Assembly (NCBI RefSeq): GCF_019976755.1
Contig: NZ_AP023441.1
Location: 3,593,501-3,657,500, forward strand
DNA length: 64,000 nt
Direction of reading: 5' to 3'
From: Nostoc sp. MS1
GTDB taxonomy: Bacteria; Cyanobacteriota; Cyanobacteriia; Cyanobacteriales; Nostocaceae
A model generated the notes under the pieces. It was given only the letters and a program-made list of their open reading frames with translations, had not been told where the DNA came from and ran no database searches. Shown here one piece after another: positions 16,938-26,834 of the stretch (positions are counted from its first letter, which is position 1; the number at the start of each line of letters is the position of its first letter). The translations under genes were made by a program, and so were the position numbers.

Positions 16938-18377
16938 TCAAGCATTGCTAGAGGTTTTTGGATTTCGCAACAACCAAACTAAGACAGCCCCAGAAATAAT
17001 GCCTCCAACCCAACCGCCAATAGCATTTACTAATATCCACCAACCTGCCTTATGAACTAATCTGCGTAAAACTAGCCACTGTGCAATCCCAACGCTTAAT
17101 CCATGTAAAATAGCTAAATATTGAAAGTTATTTAACCCTCCTACTAAAAAGAAAGGAATAATTGCAGATAGGGAAGTTGTAAATATCCACAACCAAGAAG
17201 GACGAAAAACTTTACGGCGTAATATTATCCACTGCTTAACACCAATTGCTAACCCCCAAAAACAAACAGCCGCTAAATCTCCAGCTACTGCCAAAAAGTT
17301 AAACCCGATTAAAAATCCTCCCACGTAACCAAAACAGGTTATAAACACCCATTGGAGATAAAAACTCCATCCCACTTTTATGTGTGGTGCTAATATTGTA
17401 GGTATGTCACTAGATAAAACTTCATTTGGTAAAGCAGCTTCTTGACGATATTGAGGCAGAACTGGAGGGGGTTGAGAGTACAGCGTTTTTTGACGATGAC
17501 TTGCTTGATCAATCGGTGGGCAAGTTATAGTGATTATCTGTGATTTTACTGTGTGAGAATTTGCCAATTCTTGCACAATATGTAAAACTTCTGTTGCTGA
17601 TTGATATCGCTGCCGAAAGTCATAGCGCACCATTTGGTCTAAAATATCTGCCAACTCAGGGCTAATATCTACTAAGTGTCGCCACCTCATCTCTGCAAGG
17701 TCGTCTTCTGGTAACTGATCAGGCATTAACCCAGTTAAGGCCTGTATACCAATCATGCCGACAGCATAAATATCGCTACTAAATTTAGGATTACCGCGAC
17801 TTTGTTCGCTAGGCATATAACCTGGTGTACCAATAATGCTGACAGTTATTCTAGTTCTGTCTGGAACAATGGTTACTTGAGTGCTGATATGTTTAATTGC
17901 CCCAAAGTCAATTAAAACAATCTTACCATCGCTGTGTCGGCGAATTAAGTTAGAGGGTTTAAGGTCTCTGTGGATAATATGATGTTGATGAACAAAAGCC
18001 AATGGTTGCAGGATGTTTAGTAACAGATTAATGACGTAATCCTCACTCCACCTTTGTCCAGGATTCAGTTCCCTATTTAAAGGATGACCAACAATCAATT
18101 GCTGAACTAGATAAAATTCCTCATCTTCTTCAAAATGCGCCAATAATTGCGGAATTTGGTCATGATAACCCAAATTATGCAGTAATTGAGCCTCCGCATC
18201 AAATAATCTTCTAGCTAACTGCAATGTCGTAGGTTCTTTAGCTTGAGGCTTAAGCTGTTTGACAACACATTGGGTATTGTAAAGTTTAGTGTCTTCAGCA
18301 ATATAGGTTTGACTAAAGCCACCCGAACCCAAAGTTTGAATAATCCGATACCGTCCGTCTAGTAACCGACCCAACAT
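16938..18377 (-). CDS. Hanks-type serine/threonine protein kinase, membrane-linked
   Basis: The N-terminal 270 residues are a kinase domain: glycine loop GSGGFSQTY (17-25), Lys40, the catalytic loop HRDLKPSN with D138, DFG at 157-159, and GTPGYMPSEQ in the activation segment. All key residues are present, so it should be active. A linker of about 60 residues follows, then several hydrophobic segments (about 345-470) that can form four or more membrane helices. This C-terminal module resembles those on other cyanobacterial kinases. The start has no strong ribosome binding site. No target is evident from neighbours. Confidence 0.92.
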   Translation of the reverse strand: MLGRLLDGRYRIIQTLGSGGFSQTYIAEDTKLYNTQCVVKQLKPQAKEPTTLQLARRLFDAEAQLLHNLGYHDQIPQLLAHFEEDEEFYLVQQLIVGHPLNRELNPGQRWSEDYVINLLLNILQPLAFVHQHHIIHRDLKPSNLIRRHSDGKIVLIDFGAIKHISTQVTIVPDRTRITVSIIGTPGYMPSEQSRGNPKFSSDIYAVGMIGIQALTGLMPDQLPEDDLAEMRWRHLVDISPELADILDQMVRYDFRQRYQSATEVLHIVQELANSHTVKSQIITITCPPIDQASHRQKTLYSQPPPVLPQYRQEAALPNEVLSSDIPTILAPHIKVGWSFYLQWVFITCFGYVGGFLIGFNFLAVAGDLAAVCFWGLAIGVKQWIILRRKVFRPSWLWIFTTSLSAIIPFFLVGGLNNFQYLAILHGLSVGIAQWLVLRRLVHKAGWWILVNAIGGWVGGIISGAVLVWLLRNPKTSSNA

Positions 18378-18743
18378 AAAGGCGATCGCCTATTTTAGGA
18401 AACACACATCTGTGTATTTTACCTTCCCTAAAGTTTATTCCCAAGCATCAATTGGGAGTTATTACTGATACCATCAGTTTATCTCTATAGTATTACTATT
18501 TCTTTTACGGTATAAATACTAAGAATCAAATAAAGTTAGTACGGTTTATACAAATAGTTGTACTTAGCTAATTTATTTTACATTGATGCAAAGCCGATTT
18601 TTTCTACTTCCAATAGGCTTAATCAATGTAATGTCTGTTTGATAGTAGGGGAATGGGGAGTAGAGAGGTTATGAGGGAGAGACAGAGGAAATAATCTTCT
18701 CCCATGCTCCCTGCTCCCTTGCCTCTTATGCCTCTCTACTTAC
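18378..18743. other. Intergenic region with purine/pyrimidine repeat
   Basis: AT-rich up to about 18640. From 18650 to 18740 there is a GGGGAGTAGAGAGG-type purine tract followed by its rough complement CTCCCATGCTCCCTGCTCCC, which can form a long imperfect hairpin. It lies downstream of the synthase-family gene and may serve as its terminator, but the sequence is a dispersed repeat type seen elsewhere in the window. Confidence 0.5.
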
Positions 18744-19574
18744 TCATCCAGCTTTTAAATTCAAGCCGTTAATTTGTTCTAAGAGTGCCATTACATCACT
18801 ACGGCTGAGTTTTTCTTTACCGTTGGCGATCGCATCAATAGTACCGTGTGCTAATGTCAAGGGGATTTGACAAAAGTTGAGTGCGGGGCCATCAGGTAAG
18901 GCTTGGGTGTAAGCATCTGCTAGAGCGAGATTACGCAGAGCATATTCGTGCATATTCGCTGCATTCCAACCTTGAGGAAAGAAGCTGACTCCGCGTTGTG
19001 AGTCTTCCACATGGTTACGCAAGATGTTGACTGCTTGCAAACCTCTACCAAAACCAATTGCTAAAGTCCGGTTGGTTTGCGTGCCATCGTACCAAGTCCA
19101 CAAATCTGAAAGTAGCAACCCGACTGCACCCGCAACGCCAAAGGTGTAACGGTCTAAGTCAGATTCTGTCTGCACTTGCCAATTGTTAATTGCCCAATAA
19201 GCCATGCGGTCTGACATTGCGGCTGTAGCATCCCAAATTCGCGGTGCAATTGTTTCTGGTGCAAGCAGCGACCATTCTCGAATCCTCATGGTCACTTCTT
19301 CTAAGGTGTTCTCGTAACCGCTAAAATCGGATGTGAAAGCATCAATAGGAAAACCATCAACCCCAGCTTGCAACGTTAAGCTAATCGAATGCAGCAGTTT
19401 TGCCTTTGTGGGGTTATCCAAGGTAGGATGGTCTTCAATTTCATCTATGGCACGCATACACAGGTACGCTGATGCGACTGCCTCTTGTAATCCTGGGGGT
19501 AAAATACTAATTGGTATATAAAAAGTTCGACTAGTTTCCTTGAGGATTTGCAAAGCATCGCTACGTAAATCCAT
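18744..19574 (-). CDS. Squalene/phytoene synthase-family protein
   Basis: The start at 19574 (MDLRSDALQILKETSRTFY) is preceded by GAGGAG eight bases upstream, and gives 276 residues. The first Asp-rich motif D44-EIE-D48 (AIDEIEDHP) is intact. The second motif, normally DxxxD, reads N187-HVE-D191 (NILRNHVEDSQRG), so its first Asp is Asn. Family members join two prenyl diphosphates head to head, giving squalene or phytoene. The changed second motif may mean altered substrate or reduced activity. No carotenoid or hopanoid genes are adjacent, so I do not assign a product. Confidence 0.8.
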   Translation of the reverse strand: MDLRSDALQILKETSRTFYIPISILPPGLQEAVASAYLCMRAIDEIEDHPTLDNPTKAKLLHSISLTLQAGVDGFPIDAFTSDFSGYENTLEEVTMRIREWSLLAPETIAPRIWDATAAMSDRMAYWAINNWQVQTESDLDRYTFGVAGAVGLLLSDLWTWYDGTQTNRTLAIGFGRGLQAVNILRNHVEDSQRGVSFFPQGWNAANMHEYALRNLALADAYTQALPDGPALNFCQIPLTLAHGTIDAIANGKEKLSRSDVMALLEQINGLNLKAG

Positions 19575-20427
19575 GTTTTCACTCCTCTGTTGATTTTTAC
19601 ACCACATCCCACTGCCAGTTTTTATTGATAATACTGGATATTGTTTTGACGAAACCTAAAAAATTAGAAATTTACTAGTATTGCTTTTAAATATTAATAA
19701 TTTTTTGTATCAAAATTAACAAAATTTTCAATTTATTAAAATCGCAAGTATTTTACATACATTTGATGTAATTTATGCTGTGCGTATTTCTGTTGTTTGA
19801 TATTACATCCTGATTTTTTGGTGTAAAAATCAACAAGTATGCTAAACTGCCGTTCATCTAACTTGGACAACTTTTCATGTTGGGTGTTTGCGGTTAATCC
19901 TCCGTAGCAAAGTGACTTGATGAGTAACTAGGTAATTCAAAAGCGTAACTCTTATAACCTAGCATTCTGTAGTATATCAAAATTATTTTATAATTCATAG
20001 TAAATTCCGAAGTATAAATTATTAAAATTTTGTTTCAATAACAAATTAAGTAAAATTCTTAATTTTATAGCAACAATTTACGCTTGTATGATGTATGTAG
20101 TTTGACTTTTGTTGTATGTGTGTAGTTAAAAAATTTCGTAACAAATCAAAAAGCACAGAAAGGCAAACAAAAATATCAAAGCAATTTTGGAGTTAAGATT
20201 TTCTAAATTATGAATAAAATGAATTTTTGACTTTTGCAAATGTGTGATTTCAGAAAATGAATTAAATACTTATGTCTGATGCTCTTGGGTATACCTCTGC
20301 AATAATATATATATAGGTAGATGTAAATTAATCCATTAGATAGTAGTTTTAATAAATAAGTTCCTCTAAAAAGCATAAATTCTCGAAGACATTCAGAGCA
20401 TAAGTAAAGAAAGTTACCAAAGTACCC
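19575..20427. other. Long AT-rich intergenic region
   Basis: About 850 bases between divergent genes without a credible open frame. A less AT-rich patch at about 19845-19960 could hold a structured leader, but I could not match it to a riboswitch or RNA family. A TATATATATATA stretch lies near 20306. Promoters of both flanking genes must be here. Confidence 0.55.
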
Positions 20428-23400
20428 ATGTTAGAAGTAAACCACTTGCGGCTGGGAAATATGCACAGTTCACTAGTGGCAAAAATAGCGAGTGCGATCG
20501 CAACATTAGTAAGTGGCTTAGTATTAGTTGGTTGGTTGCTTGATTTAAAAATCTTTCCAGCCTTTTTTTTGGGTAATCAACTTACAATGTCACCGAATAC
20601 AGCACTATGCTTTGTAATTTGCGGCACTTTGGTATGGCTGTTAGTAACTAAACGTTTAGGTGAACCAAATTCCTATCTCAAGGAAAAATCAGACAGAAAA
20701 TGGTCGAGAGTTTTTACTATCTCTGTTAGTATCATTGCGGCATTAACTATTAGTCAATATTTATTTGCTTGGGACGTAGAGATTGATAAAATACTGTTGG
20801 GTAGTTTAACCCCATCACATCTGTTACAAATGGGGTTAAATACAGCAATTAACTTTTTAGTGATAGGTTTAGCTTTAGAACTGCTAATTCATCCGCAAAG
20901 CCATCGCAGTTATTGGTATGGGCAGATACTAATTTTTATTCCTATTGTAATTTCTTTACAGGTGCTTATAGGTACAGCCTATAGAGTAAAAAATTTTTAT
21001 ACAATTAGTTCTACTGTTACATCTATGACTTGGCAGACAGCATTATTATTTATAGTGCTGTGTATTGGCATTTTGTCTGGGTGGGCAGAGAAAGGACTAA
21101 TGAAGACAGTGTTAAGCGATAGCTATGGAGGTAAGATTGCACGCCGCTTACTAATAGCTGCGATCGCTTTACCTTTACTGCTCAGTTGGTTAATACTAGA
21201 AGGACAAAGAGAGGGAAGATATAACCCAACCTTTGCCGTCTCAGTATTTGCCATCATCTTAATTGTGACCTTTGCCATCATTATCTGGCAAAATGCGTTA
21301 GTTATAGAACTACTGAGCCAACAACGCGATCGCGCTCAGGAAACATTGAAAGCTTATGAAGAAAAATTGACAACCCTGGTCGATGCCAACATTATTGGCA
21401 TTATATTTGCCGATGTTTATGGCGATATCCAACAAGCAAACGACGCATTTTTAGGGCTGGTTGGTTACTCTCAAGAAGATTTACTGGCGGGGGGACTCAA
21501 ATGGAATGATCTCACGCCATCAGAATATCTCTATTTAGATGAGCAAGCTATTGCCGAAGCCCAAGCAAATCCCCAAGGAGCTTGCACACCCTACCAAAAA
21601 GAATACGTCCGTCAAGATGGTAGCCGCATTCCTGTATTAATTGGTTTTGTGTTACTGGGAGAAAAACGCGAAGAAGGTGTTGCTTTTGTTCTGGACTTGA
21701 GCGAACGCCAGCAAGCACAACAAAAAATCCTCCAACTTAATCAAGATTTACAACGCCGCGTTACTGAGTTGCAAACTTTGTTAGAAGTAATCCCTATTGG
21801 TATAGGCATAGCAGAAGATCCAGAATGCCAAAATATTAAAGTTAATCCGGCCTTTGCCAAACAATTGCAGATTTCCCCAAAGGCCAATGCGTCTCTCACC
21901 GCACCACCAGAGGAAAAACCCACAACATTTAAAGTTTTGCATGATGGCCGAGAACTGTTACCGGAAGAACTACCAATGCAGTATGCGGCTGCTCATGGCG
22001 TAGAAGTTTTAGATTGTGAGTTGGAGATAGTTTATGAAAATGGTCAAGCTATCAAGTTGTTGGAGTATGTAGCGCCACTGTTTGATGAAGAAGGCAAAAC
22101 CAGGGGATGTATTGGTGCTTTTGTAGATATTACACAACGCAAACAAGCAGAGGAAGTGCTGCGAAACCAGCAAAAATGGCTAGAAGATGTGTTAAATCTC
22201 ATGCCTAGACCATTGCTATTTATTGAACCAGAAACGGCAAAAGTTACCTTTGCCAACCGCGCCGCAGATGAATTAGCAGGTGGTAAATTTCCTACAGGTG
22301 TGCCAGCCGCAGATTATCACACCGTCTATTATTTAACAGATACAGACGGTAATCCTATCCCCAACGACCAGATGCCAGGAGTGCGGGTGGCAATGGGAGA
22401 GCGTTTACAAGGGTTAGAGGTAGACTGGCACACAAAGGATAAAATATTGTCCTTACTCATTTTTGCCGATACCCTACCAGCTATGCACGGCTTTCCGGCA
22501 ACTTGTGTATTGGTGTTTCAAGATGTGACTCAAATTAAGCAGGCAGAAAAAGCTCTGTCTTTGGGTTATGAACGGCTAAAACTACTATTTAGTACAGCCA
22601 ACGATTTGTTATCTAGTCAAGAACCAATAGCACTGATTGATAGTTGCTTCCACAAATTAGCACAACAAATTGGGCTGGATGTTTATTTGAATTATTTAGT
22701 AGAAAACAATTCTCAGGTTATGCGTTTAGCTTCCTATGCAGGAGTTTCCGCAGAACTAGCGCAAGAAATTAAGTGGTTAGGTTTTGGACAAGCTGTCTGT
22801 GGTAAAGCAGCAAAAAATCGTTGTTCTATTGCTTTAGAGAATGTTCAACAATCAAGCGATCCCTCCACTGAAATAATTCGCTCTGTTGGCATTAATGCTT
22901 ATTACGCTTATCCCTTAATTGCTCAAGGCAGACTGTTAGGGACACTTTCCTTTGGTAGCCGCACTCGTGCTGCTTTTACCGACAATCAAAAAGGGATGAT
23001 GCAGGCAGTTTGCGACCAAATTGCGATCGCAATGGAAAGAGCAGAATTGATTAATTCCCTGCAACGGCAGACTGAGCAATTAACACAAGCCAATCGGATG
23101 AAAGACGAGTTTTTGGCTATCTTATCTCATGAATTGCGATCGCCCCTCAATGCTATCCTTGGCTGGTCGCAGTTATTACAGTCCCGTAAGTTAGGTGAGG
23201 CGCAAACAGCAAAAGGCTTAGAAACAATCGAACGCAATGCCAAAGCCCAAACCAAATTGATTGAAGATTTACTAGATATTTCCCGGATGATTAGAGGCAA
23301 GTTACGTCTAAATGTCGGTACTTGCAACTTGATTTCTATTACTGAAACAGCGATTGAAAATATTAACCTAGCAGCTCAAGCCAAAGATATTGAATTAACA

Positions 23401-24246
23401 TTTTTTCTAGAGCATCCAGTTACAGAAAATCCACCATTACAAATTTCTGGTGATCCAGAACGTTTACAACAAATTATTTGGAATTTACTCACAAATGCCA
23501 TCAAATTTACACCCTCTGGTGGCAAAGTGGAAGTTAAGCTCACCAAAATAGCTAATACCCACGCACAAATTCAAGTTATAGATACAGGTATTGGCATTAA
23601 TCATAGCTTTTTACCTTATGTCTTTGACCGCTTTCGCCAAGCTGATAGTTCCAGCACCAGATCCCACGGTGGCTTAGGGTTAGGTTTAGCAATTGTGCGC
23701 CATCTAGTAGAGTTACATGGCGGTACTGTCTATGTAGATAGTCCAGGTGAAGGACAAGGCGCAACTTTTAGCGTTCAATTGCCACTGTTAGCTGAAAATA
23801 AAGTAGCAAGTATTGAAGCAAGCAAACAAGCACAACTGCCTACCCCATTACCTTCGTGTCCTTCATTGGCAGGGGTGCGAGTCTTGGTAGTAGATGATGA
23901 GTCTGATTCTCGTGATTTTATTGCCACAGTTTTAAACCAATGCCAAGCCGAAGTCAAAGCTGTGGGAACAGCACGAGAAGCTTTAGACATAATTCCTCAA
24001 TGGCAGCCAGATGTTTTGGTAAGTGATATCGGAATGCCACAAGAAGATGGCTATGCTTTAATTCGTCAACTCCGCCAGCAACCGCCAGAACAAGGGGGAA
24101 ACATCCCAGCCGCCGCCTTAACAGCTTACGCTAGAGCCGAAGATAGAACCAGAGCCATTCAAGCAGGATTCCAGTTACATTTACCTAAACCCATCGAACC
24201 CGCAGAATTGGCTACAGTTGTTGCTAGTTTAATTAAAGGTAAGTAG
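20428..24246 (+). CDS. Hybrid sensor histidine kinase (membrane, PAS, GAF, REC)
   Basis: The 1272-residue protein has an N-terminal membrane region of about eight hydrophobic segments (about 15-295). PAS domains follow at roughly 305-430, 440-575 and 580-700, then a GAF domain at about 720-870. The kinase core has H901 in LSHELRSPLN, and an ATP-binding domain with WNLLTNAIKFTPSGG and GGLGLGLAIVRHL. The C-terminal receiver has phospho-acceptor D1200 in VLVSDIGMPQEDG. It thus combines membrane, PAS and GAF sensing with a built-in receiver. No output partner is adjacent. The ATG has no strong ribosome binding site. Confidence 0.93.
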   Translation: MLEVNHLRLGNMHSSLVAKIASAIATLVSGLVLVGWLLDLKIFPAFFLGNQLTMSPNTALCFVICGTLVWLLVTKRLGEPNSYLKEKSDRKWSRVFTISVSIIAALTISQYLFAWDVEIDKILLGSLTPSHLLQMGLNTAINFLVIGLALELLIHPQSHRSYWYGQILIFIPIVISLQVLIGTAYRVKNFYTISSTVTSMTWQTALLFIVLCIGILSGWAEKGLMKTVLSDSYGGKIARRLLIAAIALPLLLSWLILEGQREGRYNPTFAVSVFAIILIVTFAIIIWQNALVIELLSQQRDRAQETLKAYEEKLTTLVDANIIGIIFADVYGDIQQANDAFLGLVGYSQEDLLAGGLKWNDLTPSEYLYLDEQAIAEAQANPQGACTPYQKEYVRQDGSRIPVLIGFVLLGEKREEGVAFVLDLSERQQAQQKILQLNQDLQRRVTELQTLLEVIPIGIGIAEDPECQNIKVNPAFAKQLQISPKANASLTAPPEEKPTTFKVLHDGRELLPEELPMQYAAAHGVEVLDCELEIVYENGQAIKLLEYVAPLFDEEGKTRGCIGAFVDITQRKQAEEVLRNQQKWLEDVLNLMPRPLLFIEPETAKVTFANRAADELAGGKFPTGVPAADYHTVYYLTDTDGNPIPNDQMPGVRVAMGERLQGLEVDWHTKDKILSLLIFADTLPAMHGFPATCVLVFQDVTQIKQAEKALSLGYERLKLLFSTANDLLSSQEPIALIDSCFHKLAQQIGLDVYLNYLVENNSQVMRLASYAGVSAELAQEIKWLGFGQAVCGKAAKNRCSIALENVQQSSDPSTEIIRSVGINAYYAYPLIAQGRLLGTLSFGSRTRAAFTDNQKGMMQAVCDQIAIAMERAELINSLQRQTEQLTQANRMKDEFLAILSHELRSPLNAILGWSQLLQSRKLGEAQTAKGLETIERNAKAQTKLIEDLLDISRMIRGKLRLNVGTCNLISITETAIENINLAAQAKDIELTFFLEHPVTENPPLQISGDPERLQQIIWNLLTNAIKFTPSGGKVEVKLTKIANTHAQIQVIDTGIGINHSFLPYVFDRFRQADSSSTRSHGGLGLGLAIVRHLVELHGGTVYVDSPGEGQGATFSVQLPLLAENKVASIEASKQAQLPTPLPSCPSLAGVRVLVVDDESDSRDFIATVLNQCQAEVKAVGTAREALDIIPQWQPDVLVSDIGMPQEDGYALIRQLRQQPPEQGGNIPAAALTAYARAEDRTRAIQAGFQLHLPKPIEPAELATVVASLIKGK

Positions 24247-24247
24247 A

Positions 24248-24495
24248 AAGACTAAATTAAATCTAACTTGAGATTACCGGGTTTTGACTACGCGGAAGTT
24301 GAGCGTAGTCGAAACTCAACCCTCTTCTAGTCAGCTTACAGCACTTCCGGCAGCTATGAGGTACATCCTCAAACCTGAAAACTATTGCTGGAGAGGGTTA
24401 AGAGAAAAACTGTATTGCATAATAGCGGTAAGTGCTGTATCGAGCATTGAGCGTAGTCGAAATGCGTCTTCTAATTAATTGTGTCCACCTACTTA
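24248..24495. repeat. Dispersed element with TTGAGCGTAGTCGAAA motifs, long copy
   Basis: This 248-base stretch starts AAGACTAAATTAAATCTAACTT and ends GTGTCCACCTACTTA. The 125-base stretch at 42054-42178 starts and ends almost identically, and both contain CAACCCTCTTCTA and GAGCATTGAGCGT-GTCGAAATGCGTCTTCTA. The long copy has about 120 additional bases in the middle. No transposase is encoded, so it resembles a small non-autonomous element. It fills the gap between two convergent genes. Confidence 0.8.
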
Positions 24496-24502
24496 GTTAA
24501 TA

Positions 24503-25663
24503 TTAAATAGAGTTTTTTAAACTAGAAGCTGTTTTTTCTGGATTACCGGAAAAAGGGAAAATTAAGATACTTTTAATGTTGGGATTATTAACTAATGATT
24601 TTAACCGACTTAGTTGATAATCTGTAATGGCAATACCAGCGTATTTCTCAGCATAATTTAATTCTTCATTAAAATTTTTATCATTATAGGCTTGAATAAA
24701 TACGCGATTTACTCCCCATTTTTCCCAATCAGCCGCAAAATATTTTTTAGCCCAATAGGGATTATGATGACAAATATCAAAACTTACCAAAGGATTAGCT
24801 TGTTTCATTGAGCTTGTCATTTGTTGAACAAATTTAGTTAAATTTTCAGTTCTGTCTACTTTCCCTGGTAATTCAGCATAATATCCTAAATAATCATCCC
24901 ATTGCACAGCATCAATATTGGGATACTTTTTGACAAACTCAACTAAGATATTTTTAAATAAAGCTGCAACTTCAGGATTCTCTACATCAAGTACATAATG
25001 GTCAATGCCAGAATAGGTTCTGTCTACTCCTGGTACAATCCACTTCTTAGAAATTGCTAAATCAAAGATAGGACTATTTTTATCTATTTTAATACCTTTC
25101 TCAAAATAGGCGTGAACCTGCATCCCTTGTTTGTGCGCTTCATCAATCAACCAATTTAACCATTGTGATTGAAACTGATTTGGACAACTTTCATAACCCA
25201 GAGTTTGCTGCATCACTTCACTTTTGTACATTGTACAACCATTACCCCAAACCCCATGAATGATAGTATTAATTCCTTGGGATTTATAGTAACGAACTCG
25301 CTGGCGAATTGTTTGTTCATCAGCATTATTTGTTATTTGGTAGCGAGATAAATAAATGCCTCTAATTACTTTTTTCTCCCAAGGAGTAGGAGGTAAAGAA
25401 GTTTTCTGTTGTTGTACTGTTTTGGGTTTAGCTTCGCTAGTTTTAGTAGGTGAATTTATAGGTTTTGGGAAAGAGGTAGTAGGGATGGGAGGAGAAGGAG
25501 AAATAGGCGTAGTGATTTGTTCATTCTGAGGTAATAATTTGCTAATTTCTGAAAATCCTTTCTGGCTGAACCACCAATAACCACCCCCTAAGAAAAGTAT
25601 AATTACAGATAAAGGAATATTTAAACATCCACATCCACTTGGCTCTTTCTTTTTGTGGGTCAT
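24503..25663 (-). CDS. Family-10-like glycosyl hydrolase (GHL10/DUF187 type), membrane-anchored
   Basis: Residues 15-33 form one hydrophobic segment after a basic, Cys-rich start (MTHKKKEPSGCGCLN), so the protein is probably anchored with its catalytic domain outside. A Pro/Thr/Lys-rich linker (about 45-95) follows. The domain begins IRGIYLSRYQITN and contains INTIIHGVWGNG, LIDEAHKQGMQVHAYFEKG and DAVQWDDYLGYYAELPG, consistent with the GHL10 group of putative glycosidases. Substrates of this group are poorly known; cell-wall or envelope polysaccharide is plausible. It is convergent with the hybrid kinase gene. Confidence 0.8.
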   Translation of the reverse strand: MTHKKKEPSGCGCLNIPLSVIILFLGGGYWWFSQKGFSEISKLLPQNEQITTPISPSPPIPTTSFPKPINSPTKTSEAKPKTVQQQKTSLPPTPWEKKVIRGIYLSRYQITNNADEQTIRQRVRYYKSQGINTIIHGVWGNGCTMYKSEVMQQTLGYESCPNQFQSQWLNWLIDEAHKQGMQVHAYFEKGIKIDKNSPIFDLAISKKWIVPGVDRTYSGIDHYVLDVENPEVAALFKNILVEFVKKYPNIDAVQWDDYLGYYAELPGKVDRTENLTKFVQQMTSSMKQANPLVSFDICHHNPYWAKKYFAADWEKWGVNRVFIQAYNDKNFNEELNYAEKYAGIAITDYQLSRLKSLVNNPNIKSILIFPFSGNPEKTASSLKNSI

Positions 25664-25972
25664 AGTAATTTGATGACTATTACTTCATCTCGCTCGTAAA
25701 GATTGCTACCATTCCATATCTTACTTTTCCAGAGATAATTGCTAAAAAATTATGTGGCAGTTAGTCGCTGTAACAGTCGGCATGTATCAATCTTATTACG
25801 CATTTCATAACCTTTCTAAAGACTTACTGTTAGTTATAAGTGTTTCCCCGGTAGATAGAAGCAATAGATGGTTGAGATCGCTAATATTTAACTGCATAGA
25901 TGATTAAAAAGCTGATTTAATCTGGATTTTTTATTTTCAGCATCTATTTTATGAGTTTGGGAAGCAGTAATT
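25664..25972. other. Divergent intergenic region
   Basis: About 310 bases between the minus-strand hydrolase and the plus-strand peptidase. I see no gene, RNA or clear repeat. Promoters of both genes are expected here. Confidence 0.5.
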
Positions 25973-26818
25973 ATGCGTTGGCAATTAGGTCGTCGGAGTA
26001 CAAATGTTGAGGATCGCCGTGGTGGAGTTTCTACGCCTCTAGTTGGTGGAGGTATTGGTGCAGCGCTTATATCTCTGGTAGTTCTGCTATTAGGTGGTGA
26101 TCCCAGCGCGATTTGGCAAAACCAATCATCAAGCGATCGCCCGGTGACAAATTCGCCACAAACAACAGCCTCCCAAGACAAAGCAGCCGATTTTGTCTCT
26201 GTAGTTTTGGCTGATATAGAAGATACTTGGACTGAGATATTCCGCCGTAATGGACAGACTTATACAAAACCCAAGTTAGTGCTTTACTCGGACGCGGTAC
26301 AGTCAGCTTGCGGATTTGCGCGTTCAGCTGTTGGGCCTTTCTATTGTCCGGCTGATCAAAAGGTATATATTGATTTAAGTTTTTATCGAGATTTAAAAAA
26401 TCGCTATCAAGCACCTGGAGATTTTGCTCAAGCCTATGTCATTGCTCATGAAATTGGGCATCATGTGCAGAATTTATTGGGTATTTCCGATCAAGTCCGT
26501 TCTTTACAAAGCCGAGCTAGTCAGACACAAGTAAATCAGCTATCTGTGAAGTTAGAGTTACAAGCAGATTGTTTTGCTGGTGTTTGGGCTAATAATGCCC
26601 AGCGCACAAGGCAAATTCTGGAAACTGGTGATATTGAAGAAGCTTTAAATGCAGCAAGCGGTATCGGCGATGATCGTTTGCAGGAACAGGCTAAGGGGTA
26701 TGTAGTTCCTGAATCTTTTACTCATGGTAGTTCCGCTCAACGAGTGCGCTGGTTTAAGCGGGGTATTCAAACTGGTGATCCTGATCAATGTAATACTTTC
26801 GCCGCGTCGAATCTGTGA
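25973..26818 (+). CDS. Neutral zinc metallopeptidase (YpfJ/PF04228 type)
   Basis: The 281-residue protein starts MRWQLGRRSTNVEDRRGG, the typical start of this family. A glycine-rich hydrophobic segment (about 26-45) forms a membrane anchor. The zinc site is HEIGHH, with H159, E160 and H163 in VIAHEIGHHVQNLLG; ELQADCFAGVWAN supplies the expected third-ligand region. CGFARSAVGPFYCPADQKVY is also a family hallmark. The role of these widespread peptidases is not established. It is convergent with the second hybrid kinase gene, with 16 bases between stop codons. Confidence 0.9.
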   Translation: MRWQLGRRSTNVEDRRGGVSTPLVGGGIGAALISLVVLLLGGDPSAIWQNQSSSDRPVTNSPQTTASQDKAADFVSVVLADIEDTWTEIFRRNGQTYTKPKLVLYSDAVQSACGFARSAVGPFYCPADQKVYIDLSFYRDLKNRYQAPGDFAQAYVIAHEIGHHVQNLLGISDQVRSLQSRASQTQVNQLSVKLELQADCFAGVWANNAQRTRQILETGDIEEALNAASGIGDDRLQEQAKGYVVPESFTHGSSAQRVRWFKRGIQTGDPDQCNTFAASNL

Positions 26819-26834
26819 AATCGACAGGAGAGTT

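Noticed and set aside
19845..19960. Possible cyclic-di-GMP riboswitch suggested by a GCAAAG motif
   Set aside because: The conserved GGCAAACC segment and matching stems of the GEMM class are not present.
24284..24478. 64-codon frame inside the dispersed element
   Set aside because: It falls wholly in the repeat, and the shorter copy at 42054 does not preserve it.
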